DNA from: CAWDBV01 sp963800705
GTDB taxonomy: Bacteria; Actinomycetota; Thermoleophilia; Solirubrobacterales; 70-9
Assembly: GCA_963800705.1 (NCBI GenBank)
Contig: CAWDBV010000002.1
Coordinates: 620,001-684,000 of the forward strand
DNA length: 64,000 nucleotides
Direction: 5' to 3'
The first letter of the stretch is position 1. Each line of letters begins with the position of its first letter. A program made the translations under genes and the position numbers. Positions 35,650 through 45,511 of this stretch are shown here, in pieces. The notes beneath the pieces were generated by a model. That model was not told the origin of the DNA and made no database searches. It worked only from the letters and a program-made list of their open reading frames with translations.

Positions 35650-35896
35650 CCGTCCGCGAACCGTCGCGGCTACTGCCAAGGGTGCCGGACGACCCGCGCT
35701 CACGCGAAGGGGGGACCGCCTGGGGCCGGAACCGCGAGACGGGTGCCCGCCCCCCGAACGGCATCGACGGGCACATCGACGGCATGAGACCGCCCGGGCG
35801 TTCTTCGCGCCAGCGCGAGACACGGACGGATCGCCGGGTTTTTGGGGAGGTACACGTAGTGCATTTCGGGCCGGTTGGGCCACTATCCGGCACCAG
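35650..35896. other. Non-coding stretch between vapC and the NHL-like lipoprotein
   Basis: No supported gene on either strand. It presumably contains the promoter of the downstream lipoprotein gene; the final 60 bp (GTTTTTGGGGAGG region) are locally less GC-rich, but no clear -35/-10 pair was identified. Confidence 0.4.
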
Positions 35897-37069
35897 ATGC
35901 GATGTGTACCCGTGCGCTCGATGGCTGTGGCGGCGGCGTGGCGCGTGTGCTGTGTGTCCTTGCTCTTCGCGGCTGGCGTCGCGTCCTGCCGCTCGGACAT
36001 TGCACCGCCTTCCGTCGATCCGGGGCCGGGACGGATTCGGACCCGGCGAGCCGCCGTCGTCCGCGCAGGACCCGCCGTCCCCTGACGCTGCCCCGCCGCG
36101 GGATGCACGGGTTGGGCCGGGGAGCCCGGCCATCGACCCCGCAGCGGCCGCCGACGCTGCGGCCGGCGGCGCTCCGGCCGCCGATGCGTCGATGGCTGAC
36201 GCTCCGGCCGGCGGAGGCTCGAGCGGCGCGGCCTCCGTCCCGGCGGCGTGCGGCAGCCAGAGGCCTGAGATTGGCGAGATGACCGGGGTGGACGGCCTGG
36301 CCATCGCGGCCGAGGGCACCATCTACTTTACCCAGCAGCCGGGTGAGCCGGACGGCTGGGTTGGCCGCCTGCGGCCCGGTGGCACACCGGAGCGGCGCTG
36401 GGTGCGGGTGCCGGGCAGCGGCGGGACGCTGTGGGGCCTGGCGATCGACGGCAGCCGCAAGCGGCTCTACGTCCTGTCCGGGGACAACGGGGCCATCTTC
36501 TGGCTGGACCTGACGGTCGACCTTCCGCCCTTGCAGGAGCTCGTCACGGAGCTGGAGGTGCCCAACGACGTGGCCCTCGATCGCGACGGCAACGTCTACT
36601 TCAGCTCGCGCGGCGACAAACACATCTATCGGGTCACGCCCGCTGGGGTTCGCAGCGTGGTCACACGCTCCCCCGTGCCTGGTCGATTTTCGCCTGCCGC
36701 GCTCGCCTTCGGTCCAGGGGGGAGCTGTTCGCCGGCAGCGCCTACGGACCTGTCTTGCGGATCGAGCTGGCCGACGGGGTCGAGCAGCGCCGGACCCCTC
36801 ACGGCACGGCCAGCGGGTGGGCCAATGGGCTCGCGTTCGATGCGCTCGGTCGACTTTACGTCGGAGGTTTCGCGCTGGGAGGGGACGAAACCGAGATTGC
36901 ACGCATCGATGGCAGCGGTGCCGAGTCGGTCTGGATCCAGTCCGGTCCGAGCTTTGCCAGCCTGGCCTTCGGTCGAGGCGTGCTCGACTGCCGGGACCTC
37001 TACGTCGCCGTACCGACCGGTCCCATGCGCCGGATCCAGACCGACACGCCCGGCCTGCGGATTCGCTGA
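35897..37069 (+). CDS. NHL/SMP-30-like beta-propeller lipoprotein (frameshifted)
   Basis: From ATG 35897 a signal peptide with lipobox GVASC, then a shift near 36,030 into an Ala/Asp/Pro-rich linker, then a propeller: GLAIAAEGTIYFTQQPGEPD, GTLWGLAIDGSRKRLYVLSG, NDVALDRDGNVYFSSRGDKH. A second shift near 36,715 leads to ELFAGSAYGPVLRIEL, ANGLAFDALGRLYVGG and the stop at 37069. Blades of this kind occur in SMP-30/gluconolactonase and NHL proteins. It is probably surface-attached; substrate unknown. Confidence 0.65.
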
Positions 37070-37141
37070 GCGCGCGCCGCTCCAACGGCTACCCCTCATC
37101 TCCGGTGACGGGAGCGCGGCGGCGGGGTACGCTCGAGGCGC

Positions 37142-38296
37142 TTGAGACCGGTAGCCCTGCTCCTGCTGCCCGCCGTGCTGTTGCCCGTCGTGGTCTGCAG
37201 CTACACGCCGGTCTTGCCCGTCGTGGGCGGCGAGCCCCCCGGCGCGCCCGCTCCCGATGCGCCGCCCGAGGCGTGGAGGTGCCGCCGGCCGCCGACGCTC
37301 CTGCTGCCCGCCCGGTGAGCGACGGTCGAGAATTCGACGTCGGTGCGCCGGTCGACACCCGCTTGCCGAGCGTCCCCGACGCGCCGCTGGCGCCGGATGC
37401 GTTCGTCGAATGCGTGGCTGGCCAGAGGATGGTCTGTTATGGCGGGCCCACCGGCACGGACGGCGTCGGGGTCTGCCACGGCGGCGAGCGAAGCTGCGCG
37501 CCCGACGGGACCTGGTCCACCTGCCTGGGCGAACAACGCCCCGCCGCCGAGGTCTGCAATGGACTGGACGACGACTGCGACGGCACCAGCGACGATGGCT
37601 GCCCCCTCGACGGAGCGGCGCTCGGCACGGCCCAGAGGCGCGCGCCCAGCCCGGTCCTGGGAAGCCTCACGCTGTCGGGCGCGGTGACCTTCACCCACGC
37701 CTGTCCCGAGGGGCAGGCGGTCGTCGCGTTCACCGGGAACTACGGGTCGGGCATCGATTCGCTCGGGGTTCGCTGCGGCGGGCTCCGGATCCGGGAGGAT
37801 CGATCCGTGCGGCCCTACCGCTACGAGCTGCTGGCCACCGCCGGGCCGGCGCTCGCGCCCCGCGGGGGCACCGGCGGCCTGGTGAACGGGGTCGAGCAGC
37901 GCCTGAGCTGCCCGCGGGCCAGGTGGTCGTCGGCCTGTCGGCCTGGCTGGACCCGGAGGCGCCCGAGATCTGCCCTGCCGCCTATTGCCCCTTCACGGGC
38001 GTCCTGTGCGCCAGCGTCTACGGCCTCACCGTGAGCTGCGCGGCGTACGACCTGGCCGGGGGCCCGGGCAACTTCCGCGTCGTTCGCAGGGGGCGCCCAG
38101 CACACCCGGCGCGCGCATCGGCGCGGTGGGTGGCGTGGGCGAGGTGGAGAATCTATATGCCTGCCCGGCGCAGGGGATGGTGCAGGAGCTGAAGGGCGCC
38201 TTCGGAATCTGGCCGCTCGACTGCGTGGTCACCGCCATCAACGGTGTGCAGCTGACCTGCCACGACCCGGGAATCCCCTTGAGATCACAACTCTGA
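37142..38296 (+). CDS. MopE-motif lipoprotein (frameshifted)
   Basis: A TTG at 37142 begins a hydrophobic leader with a possible lipobox (LPVVVCSY). After a shift near 37,270 comes a Pro/Asp linker, then a Cys-rich unit GERSCAPDGTWSTCLGEQRP and the MopE-type metal-binding motif EVCNGLDDDCDGTSDDGC. A beta-rich domain follows (AVVAFTGNYGSGIDSLGVRC); its last parts, AGQVVVGLSAWLDPEAPEIC and VENLYACPAQGMVQELKGAF, need two further shifts near 37,915 and 38,085. MopE-like motifs are widespread in myxobacterial surface proteins. Function unknown; metal binding inferred. Confidence 0.6.
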
Positions 38297-38348
38297 CCTC
38301 GTTCGTCCCGACGGGGCGAGCGCCTGACTGGCCCTCTGGGTCCGCTTC

Positions 38349-39644
38349 TCAGTACGCCCGGGCGCGCTTCGCCGTCGCGGGAGGCGGCCCGGCGATGGTG
38401 AGGCCCAGGGGGACGAACTTCGACACGCCGCCGATCTGCACCTGGACGAAGAGGCGGTGAAAGCCAGGCTCGGTGGCGTAGAGCTGGAGCTCGAGCTCGG
38501 GGCCGCCCCGATCGGTGGCGGCGAGGGTCCTGGTTCCTTTCGGGTGCAGGTGCAGGACGGTCCGGTAGTCCTCGTTGAAGGCGACCAGGTGGGCGAAGGT
38601 GCCCATCACGGGCTCGAGCCGCTGGAAGGGTTTGCCCTGGGCGTCGGTCACGCGCAGCTTCAGCCGCACGGGCTCGCCGGTGCGGATCACGGGCTTGTCG
38701 ATGCCGAGCGCGAAGCGGAGGCCGTGGGCATCGGCGCGGAGAACCACCCGGCGATCGTCGAGGGGAGCGGCTCTGGTCATCGCCGGGATGTCGGTGGTGG
38801 CGTACTCCTGGAAGCCCCCGTAGGTGGTGCGCAGGTCGGCCCAGGCTCGGTAGGCGCCTGGCCGGGCCGGGGTGAAGCTGAAGGCGTATTCGCCGGGCCG
38901 GTCGGTGGGCTGAGGGTGCACGTGGTGATAGTCGGTCAGGCTGGGATTGATGATCAGCAGATGGATGCGCTGGGTGTGAACCACCCGCAGATCGGTGATC
39001 AGAATGGGGGCGCCCGTCAGCTGGGCGAGGCGGAGGGTGGCCCTCGCCTCGCGCCCGACCTCCAGGGGGCCGTCGGTTCGGATGCTCGCGCGCACCGTGT
39101 GCTGCGCCGGCACGCCGCCCGAAAACAGGAGCGGGATCCGCGCCGGCTGGTCGAGGACCATCCCGCACTTGGGGCAATTGTCGCTGCTTTTTCCCAGCAC
39201 CTCGGGGTGCATCGGACAGGTCCACACCGCCGCCAGGCGGCGGGCGGGCGCCAGCACGTCCTGGCGGTAGAGCCGTTGTAGCTGGGCGTAGGTGGCGAGC
39301 AGCCGCTGCAGGCGGACCTTCGCCGTGGCCGCGTCGAAGGCGTCGGCCGCCTGGTGCAGGTCCCCAATCTGCTGGCCCAGCGTCGCGAGGGCCTGGGCCG
39401 CGGCCGCTTGCTTTCCGGGCGCGGCGCGCTCGATCTCCGCCAGCAGGACCGAGATGGCGGAGCTCAGCATCATGTCCTCGTTGTGGACCGAGCTGAGCTC
39501 CCCGCTGGTGACGTAGCCCTCCACCGCCTTCACTGCCTGCATGAGGACGCCCCAGCCTTTCACCACGGGAGGCGCCTTCTCGGCGCCGGGGCTGACCACG
39601 CCGGCCAGCCACGTGGCCGCCACAACCACCAACGAGACGCTCAT
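38349..39644 (-). CDS. Exported heavy-metal-binding-domain (HMBD) protein with YtkA-like C-terminal domain
   Basis: Predicted 431 aa from ATG 39644, which overlaps the stop of the dehydrogenase gene by 4 bp. A signal peptide is followed by a helical region (about 30-130), a heavy-metal-binding domain with TCPMHPEV and NCPKCGMVL (about 140-170), and two beta-sandwich domains resembling YtkA/copper-resistance folds (RIHLLIINPSLTDYHHVHPQ; LVAFNEDYRTVLHLHPKG). His/Met/Cys content suggests copper or another soft metal. Coupling to the PQQ-type dehydrogenase suggests a joint periplasmic role. Confidence 0.7.
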   Translation of the reverse strand: MSVSLVVVAATWLAGVVSPGAEKAPPVVKGWGVLMQAVKAVEGYVTSGELSSVHNEDMMLSSAISVLLAEIERAAPGKQAAAAQALATLGQQIGDLHQAADAFDAATAKVRLQRLLATYAQLQRLYRQDVLAPARRLAAVWTCPMHPEVLGKSSDNCPKCGMVLDQPARIPLLFSGGVPAQHTVRASIRTDGPLEVGREARATLRLAQLTGAPILITDLRVVHTQRIHLLIINPSLTDYHHVHPQPTDRPGEYAFSFTPARPGAYRAWADLRTTYGGFQEYATTDIPAMTRAAPLDDRRVVLRADAHGLRFALGIDKPVIRTGEPVRLKLRVTDAQGKPFQRLEPVMGTFAHLVAFNEDYRTVLHLHPKGTRTLAATDRGGPELELQLYATEPGFHRLFVQVQIGGVSKFVPLGLTIAGPPPATAKRARAY

Positions 39645-42600
39645 TTGACCACGATGAAGTAGTCGTAGGCGTTGTTGGCGCCGATCCTGGGGGTGGTCAC
39701 CGTTCCGGAGGCGCCCGCCTTGCGGTAGACGCTCAGGGGCAAATTCGGCTTGCTCGTGCTCTCCCAGACGGTGACGGCGAACCCTGTGTCGACCCAGCCG
39801 CTGTCCAGCCAGGATGGCCGGCCGCCGCCGTTCCAGCGATCGTCGATCGTCAGGTAGACGTCGGCGGTCCCGGCAAGGGCGATGCTGGCCTGGGGGCCGC
39901 CGGTGTAGGCCTTGGAGGCCGAGGCCACCTTGATCCACTCGGCGCCCGTGAGCGCCGCGGCGATGCCGCCGTCGATGGCGGAGACGTAGGTGCTGGGCCA
40001 GTCCGTCCAGGGGTGCGAGCCGGTGGCGCTGGTGCCCGACCGGAAGTTGCTCTGGATCGACCAGCTCGAGGCGTTGGCCGTGTCGTGGACCGTGAGGCCG
40101 GCGATCTTCGACGCGGCCGGGGCGGTGAAGGAGATCCAGTTGAGGTTCACCGATCCGCTGTCGAACACAACCCGCACAACGTGCTGGCCGGCGGCGAGGC
40201 TGGCCAGCGCCGTCACGGTCTGGAAGGTCTGATAGCCGCCCGTGCTGGGAATGGCCAGGCTGCCCCCGGTGGGAACGCCATCCACCTCGACGTGCATGGT
40301 GCGGGCGGCGGTGGTCGCCACCCGCAGGCGCATGGCGTACGAGCCCGCGCTCGCCACGTTCACCGTGTACTCCAGCCATTCGCCGGCGGCCGCCCAGCCG
40401 ATGTTGTAGCCGCCCCCCGCGTCGGTGGTCGGCTGCAGGTCGACGTCCTCGGCGCGGTATTGCGTGCCGTTGTTCCCGGCGGTTGTGTCGTGGTAGGCCA
40501 TCCCCTCTCCGCTCGCCGCCCCCGAGACGAGGTCGTAGTCCTCGGACTGGATGGTGCCGGGGATGGGCCAGGGGGTCCCATTCGGGTAGGCCCGCTGGGC
40601 GGGGACGCTGCCCGTGCAGCCGGTGACGCGCGCGTTGGCCCAATCGCCGTGGTCGTCGGTGTGCGAGTTGACCCCGCCGTTGGTGACCACCAGCTTGAGC
40701 TGATTGCGGCCGGCGACGCTCACGTCCACCGGCTTGTGGAAGCTGTTCGCGTACATCACCCCGCTGTCCCAGACCCGGGTCCCGTCGAGCCACACCTCGA
40801 AGGTGATGCTGGCCTGGGTGTTCGTGTCGGGGACCTCGTCGTCCACGCCGACGTCGGCGATGAGGCTGCCGGAGCAAGCTCCGTCGAGCTGGTAGGTCAC
40901 CTCCGCGCTCCGGGCGCTGGCCGGGTGCATGCCGAGACCCCGGGGATAGACCAGCCCGTCGAGGGTGATGGGCCGGCCGTCGCCGGCGCCGCTGCCCCCG
41001 ATGCTGGTGTCCTTCTCCGGCGCTCCGCCCGCGGGGCCCCAGCCGTTGTAGGCGGAGGTCCAGGTCAGGTCGGTGAGGAAGGTGGCGGGCCGCAGGTCCC
41101 GGTAGCTGGTGGTGGAGCGCCCCGCCGAATCGGTGACCGTGAGGTAGATGCGGTACCAGATGAGGGCGGCCGAGGTTTCTGTGTTGGGAACCACGAAGCT
41201 GCCTCCGGTCAGGCCGCTGGTCGCGGGCATGAAGGGATGGACGTGGGAATCGTGGTGAAAGTCCACCTGCCAGGTGTAGGCGCTGGCCGGGAGGCCCCCC
41301 TCCTCGGGGTCGGTCGCGGTGCCCGAGAAGGCGACCTGCGTGTTGACCTCCCAGGCCAGCGCCGCCACGGTGCCGCTGGCCAGGGCCGGCGTGACGATGG
41401 TGGCGCTGGGAGCCTGGTTGCCGGTCACCGTGAGGACCGCCTCGACGCTGGTGCTGGTGCCCGCGGGGTTGCTGACCCTGCAGCGGAAGCGCGCCCCATC
41501 GTCGCCGATGACCGCGCTGGCGAGGGTGTAGGCGGCGGCGGTCGCTCCGGTGATGGCCGCCCAGGCGGCACCGTTGTGCCGCTCCCACTGGTACCCGGTG
41601 GCGTTGCTGGCGGTGACAGAGAAGGTGGCGGTCTGCCCGATGGTGACCAGCAGGCTCTCGGGCTGCTGGGCGATCTGGGGCGCGCCCGAGCCGGTGTAGT
41701 CGATCTTGTACACCTTGGCGGTGCCCGCGGTGGGGGTTCCCGTCTTCTGATTCCGGGCGATGTAGTAGAGGGCCCCGCCGGGCGCGACGTCGACCGTGAC
41801 CGGATAGGAGATGCCGGCGGCAAACTGGGTCACCGCAAAGCTGGCCGGATCCATCTGGTAGATCTTGCCGTTGCAGAAGTCGGCGAAGAAGAACTTGCCC
41901 AGGTAGCTCGCCGGGAACCGCATGGTCGAGGGGTTGTAGAACGTGGCCCCCACCACCGAGCAGCCGGTGCTGTGCGAATAGGCGTGGGCGGGGAGGGTGA
42001 AGCCGGGGTGCTGCGACTGCGTGAAGCTCCCCTCGGTGGCGGGCCAGCCGAAGTTCTTGCCCCCGCCGGCGGCGACGTTGATCTCCTCCCAGCCGCTCTG
42101 CCCGACGTCGCTGATGAAGAGCTTGCCGTCCGACTTGATGTCGAAGGTGAACGGGTTGCGCAGGCCCATGGCGTAGATGGCGCGGTTGAGCCCGGTGGTC
42201 TGACCGTAAAACGGGTTGTCGGTCGGGATGCTGCCGTCGCTGTTGAAGCGCAGGATCTTGCCGAACACGCTCGTCTTGATCTGCGGCGGGCTGGTGGCCG
42301 GATTGGAGGCGCCCTGGCCGGTCTCGTGATCGCCGACGGCGAGATAGAGCTTGCCGTCGGGCCCGAAGTGAATGGCGCCGCCCATGTGCCAGCGGGTGGA
42401 CGACGAGGGGAGGTCGGGAAGATCGACGAGGGTGATCCGCGTGGAGGCGCTGGCCACGTCGCCGTTGGCGGTCACCCGGATGAGGCGGTTGTGAACCGTG
42501 GGCGTCCTGGCCGTGTAATAGAGGTAGACGTAGCGGTTTGTCGAGAATCCCGGATCGACCCCCACGCCGAGCAGGCCGCGCTCGTACTGGGAGTCCGTCT

Positions 42601-42892
42601 CGGAGCTGAGGTTGATGAAGTCGGTGCCCAGCAGGGCGTCGTTCTTGATGACCTTCACCTGGCCGTTCTGCTGGATGACCAGCACGCGGCCGTCGGGGAG
42701 CGGCGCCAGCCCGGTGGCGCTTGTGAGGCCGGAGGCGACCACGCTCTCGACGAACCCGCTCGGCAAGGTCGCGGCGTACTGGTGCTCCTCGATCGCCTCG
42801 GTCGATTCCGGGAGGGGCCCGCTGCAGGACAGGTGCAACAGCGCCAGCACGAACACCATCCCGGCCACGCCGGTTCTCCGACCCTGCGACAT
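39641..42892 (-). CDS. PQQ-type sugar dehydrogenase lipoprotein with Ig, NPCBM and CBM6 domains
   Basis: Predicted 1083 aa. Lipobox LLHLSCSG. Residues about 45-395 are a glucose/sorbosone dehydrogenase propeller (HMGGAIHFGPDGKLYLAVGD, AMGLRNPFTFDIKSDGKLFI, GWEEINVAAGGGKNFGWP). An Ig-like domain (about 400-485), a PKD-like segment (490-585), an NPCBM-type carbohydrate-binding domain (about 590-735, YPRGLGMHPASARSAEVTYQ), a CBM6-like domain (750-880, GTIQSEDYDLVSGAASGEGM) and a further C-terminal beta domain follow. It likely oxidises or binds polysaccharide sugars at the cell surface. One uninterrupted frame, unlike many neighbours. Confidence 0.85.
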   Translation of the reverse strand: MSQGRRTGVAGMVFVLALLHLSCSGPLPESTEAIEEHQYAATLPSGFVESVVASGLTSATGLAPLPDGRVLVIQQNGQVKVIKNDALLGTDFINLSSETDSQYERGLLGVGVDPGFSTNRYVYLYYTARTPTVHNRLIRVTANGDVASASTRITLVDLPDLPSSSTRWHMGGAIHFGPDGKLYLAVGDHETGQGASNPATSPPQIKTSVFGKILRFNSDGSIPTDNPFYGQTTGLNRAIYAMGLRNPFTFDIKSDGKLFISDVGQSGWEEINVAAGGGKNFGWPATEGSFTQSQHPGFTLPAHAYSHSTGCSVVGATFYNPSTMRFPASYLGKFFFADFCNGKIYQMDPASFAVTQFAAGISYPVTVDVAPGGALYYIARNQKTGTPTAGTAKVYKIDYTGSGAPQIAQQPESLLVTIGQTATFSVTASNATGYQWERHNGAAWAAITGATAAAYTLASAVIGDDGARFRCRVSNPAGTSTSVEAVLTVTGNQAPSATIVTPALASGTVAALAWEVNTQVAFSGTATDPEEGGLPASAYTWQVDFHHDSHVHPFMPATSGLTGGSFVVPNTETSAALIWYRIYLTVTDSAGRSTTSYRDLRPATFLTDLTWTSAYNGWGPAGGAPEKDTSIGGSGAGDGRPITLDGLVYPRGLGMHPASARSAEVTYQLDGACSGSLIADVGVDDEVPDTNTQASITFEVWLDGTRVWDSGVMYANSFHKPVDVSVAGRNQLKLVVTNGGVNSHTDDHGDWANARVTGCTGSVPAQRAYPNGTPWPIPGTIQSEDYDLVSGAASGEGMAYHDTTAGNNGTQYRAEDVDLQPTTDAGGGYNIGWAAAGEWLEYTVNVASAGSYAMRLRVATTAARTMHVEVDGVPTGGSLAIPSTGGYQTFQTVTALASLAAGQHVVRVVFDSGSVNLNWISFTAPAASKIAGLTVHDTANASSWSIQSNFRSGTSATGSHPWTDWPSTYVSAIDGGIAAALTGAEWIKVASASKAYTGGPQASIALAGTADVYLTIDDRWNGGGRPSWLDSGWVDTGFAVTVWESTSKPNLPLSVYRKAGASGTVTTPRIGANNAYDYFIVVK

Positions 42893-43232
42893 TCGACCCC
42901 TCCCGGTTTACGGACGCGAACGTGGGCCCGGGCCAGCCCTCTCCCGGCAAGCCGCCGATCGCACGACGACTTTCACCCCGCCCCCAACCCGGACCCACGC
43001 TCGCGCTTACCGGGCGCCCCTGTGTGCAAGACGGGGGCCCGAGGGCGAAACATCTCCACCACACGCACGGCCCCCCGCAGACCCCCCGAATGTCCGCATT
43101 TGCCGCCCCGGGAGGCCACTCCGTATCCGTTCAGCACACATCATCGCCGTTGCGCCGCAGGCACCACTGTTGCGCGATGACGCGATCACTGTTGCGCCCG
43201 GAACAGCGCCGGGGAGCCGAAGAAGGGCGGCG
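42893..43232. other. Intergenic region upstream of the dehydrogenase operon
   Basis: About 340 bp between the end of the CotH gene and the start of the dehydrogenase gene, both on the minus strand. No gene is seen; it must hold the promoter for the dehydrogenase/HMBD pair, but no confident promoter or operator could be picked out. Confidence 0.4.
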
Positions 43233-45511
43233 CTAATCGAACAGGCCCTGGGACAGCCGCGTGCTCCGCTCGTAGGCGAACCGCTTGAGCCGGTTCATGT
43301 CCTCGAGGGGGGGGCCGCAGCTCGTGCCGCCGGGGGCGGCCATGGCCTCATCGGCCTGGTAGCGGGCGGCCACCTCGTCCATGAGCTCGGCCACCGCGTC
43401 CGGGTGCAGGACGGTCTTGTCGAGCTCCTTGGTCCGCTCGATGAACTCGTCCCGGAAGGCGCGCAGGTAGGCGTCCTTGAGGTAGCTCCAGTAGTCGTTG
43501 CGGTTGCTGCGGTTGGCCCACTGACCGGAGAAGAAAGAGGCGGTGGCCAGGGAGGGCTCGGCCTGGCCCATCACGTTGTCGAGATCGGTCGGCATCATCA
43601 TCCAGCGGCCGTCGCTCGGCCGCTTGTAGAAGAAGTGGTTGTGGTAGTGGTCGTCCCAGCCCACCATCCAGTTGATCACCACCATGTAGTCGGTCAGCTC
43701 TTTCATGGCGAAGTTGTCCTCGAAGAACTTGCGGATGGCGGGGAGCCCGGCCGCCCGCGCGGCGTTCAGATCTTCGATGAGCTTTCGCATCTCCGCCCCC
43801 CGCTCTTCCAGTCCTCGTTGGTTGCCCGGGCATAGCTGGCCTCGTAGCGCTGATCCAGGGTGTAGCCGCAGTACGCCTGCAGGGGCCGCATGTCGGAGTA
43901 GCCGTAGGGCCCCTCGTCCCAGCGTCCGCCCACCGCCTTGAACAGGTCACCCGGTGTGCCTCTACCGTATGCCCGCTCGATGAAGTCGTCGTCCATGTGC
44001 TCGTGCTGGATCATGTAGTGGTAGTAGGTGCCGTTGATGTAGTACCGCACGTAGCGCGAGCGGGCCGCGGGTATGCCGGCCCGCTCGAACAGCTCACCTC
44101 CCACCATCGTGTTGAAGCCGTGGCAGGACTGGGTGAGGTTGTTGAGGTTGAACGAGCGCTTGCCTTCGAAGCGGTCGTGGCGCGGAAACCGGATGGACCA
44201 GCTGAACACGCGCAGCGGATTGGGGGCCTGGGGACGGACGAAGCCGGCCGGCCATTTCATGGGGTCCACGAACAGCCCCCCCAGCCGTCTCTGGAAGCTT
44301 CCCTGGTATCGCACGCGCACGTCGTAGACCTTGCCGCCTGCCACGAAGACGGCGGGAACGCGTCCGTTCCACAACGGGTTTACCTTGCAGGCGAAGGGGT
44401 TGGTGCCGCTGGCGTTCTCCGGCACCCGGCCGGGAGCCATGTTCAGGTAGAGCCTGGTCCAGTCCGCCTGGCTGATGAAGAGCTGATAGACGGCCGTCTT
44501 GCCGGGAATCTCGGGATCGACGTAGTAGGCGAAATGAGGGTAGGGATCGGAGTCGCGTGGGGCCAGCACCTCGCTGCCTCGACCGCGGTCTCCGACCACC
44601 CGGTACCGCACCACCGAACCCGCGGCCTGCGCGGGCAGCGTCGCCTCCCAGCCGTCGCCGGCGGGCGTGAGCGCCACCTTCTCGGTCGGCTCGTCGATGC
44701 GCTCGATGTCGTCGACGAAGTACTCTATCTCGGGAGCCGTGATCGGCCCGGTGGCTCCGCCCGGGATGCCGGCCACCGTCGCCCGCACGAGCACCGGATC
44801 GGCGGCACGTATCGCCTCACCACCTCGCCCGGCGGCCGAGGCGGTCACCGAAGCGGTCACCGAGGCAATCACGGGCAGCGGTTTGCCAGAGGTCCCGTTG
44901 GGCCGGCCCGGGGTGGCGCCGTCGAGGGCCGACGCCGCCCAGTTGGCGGCCGACCCGCCCGGGTGCTCGACGCTGATGCGCTCGAGCGACCGGCCCATGA
45001 ACCGGTGCTGCTCCAGGGGGAGGATCGCCTCCGGCAACCAGGCCTCACCCGCTCCCAGGGCATCGGCGGCCATGGGCCAGGGGCGCTGGTCGTCGTAGGC
45101 GACCTCGTCCACCTTCTTTCCCTGGGCGTCGACGAGCAGCAGGCGCTCGCCGCCGTTGTCGAGCGAGCCGGCGTAGTCGCCGAGCACGGCGTCCGGTTCG
45201 AGGCGATACGCGGGGACGTCCGCCAGCAGCCGCTCTCGGTTCCGGGCGATCACCAGGTAGGCCCGGGGACCCAGCGTGGTGCCGTCCTCGAAAGCGAAGG
45301 TCACGCCGTCGGCCAGCTTCCAGCCCGCCAGCGAGACCGGAGCGTCCGTCCGGTTGTGCAGCTCGATGAACTCGTGATCCTCGACCGGACCGTCGTCCAT
45401 CACCGCGTGGTACATGATCTCCGAGACGACGACCGCCGCTGGCCCGCTTTCGTTTTCGTCGCCGCACGCCAGCAGCCCCGCCGCGAGAAGGACCGGGCCC
45501 GCCCCCTTCAT
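43233..45511 (-). CDS. CotH-kinase lipoprotein with lamin-tail domain (one frameshift)
   Basis: From ATG 45511: lipobox GLLACGD, a lamin-tail domain (about 28-135, VVVSEIMYHAVMDDG, FIELHNRTDAPVSLAGWKL), a beta domain (about 210-320) and a CotH kinase domain (YQLFISQADWTRLYLN, VRYQGSFQRR, HDRFEGKRSFNLNN, then YMVVINWMVGWDDHYHNHFF and MMPTDLDNVMGQAEP). A shift at about 43,795, inside a run of six C, separates the last 185 residues. CotH proteins are atypical protein kinases first found in spore coats. A secreted CotH here may modify surface or spore proteins. Confidence 0.82.

Noticed and set aside
35624..37085. Minus-strand genes opposite the NHL lipoprotein
   Set aside because: Arg/Pro/Ser-rich shadows; the plus strand shows clear propeller blades and a lipobox despite two indels.
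40013..43180. Plus-strand open frame of over 1,000 codons
   Set aside because: Shadow of the PQQ-type dehydrogenase; composition is dominated by Gly/Arg/Val with no motif or start signal.
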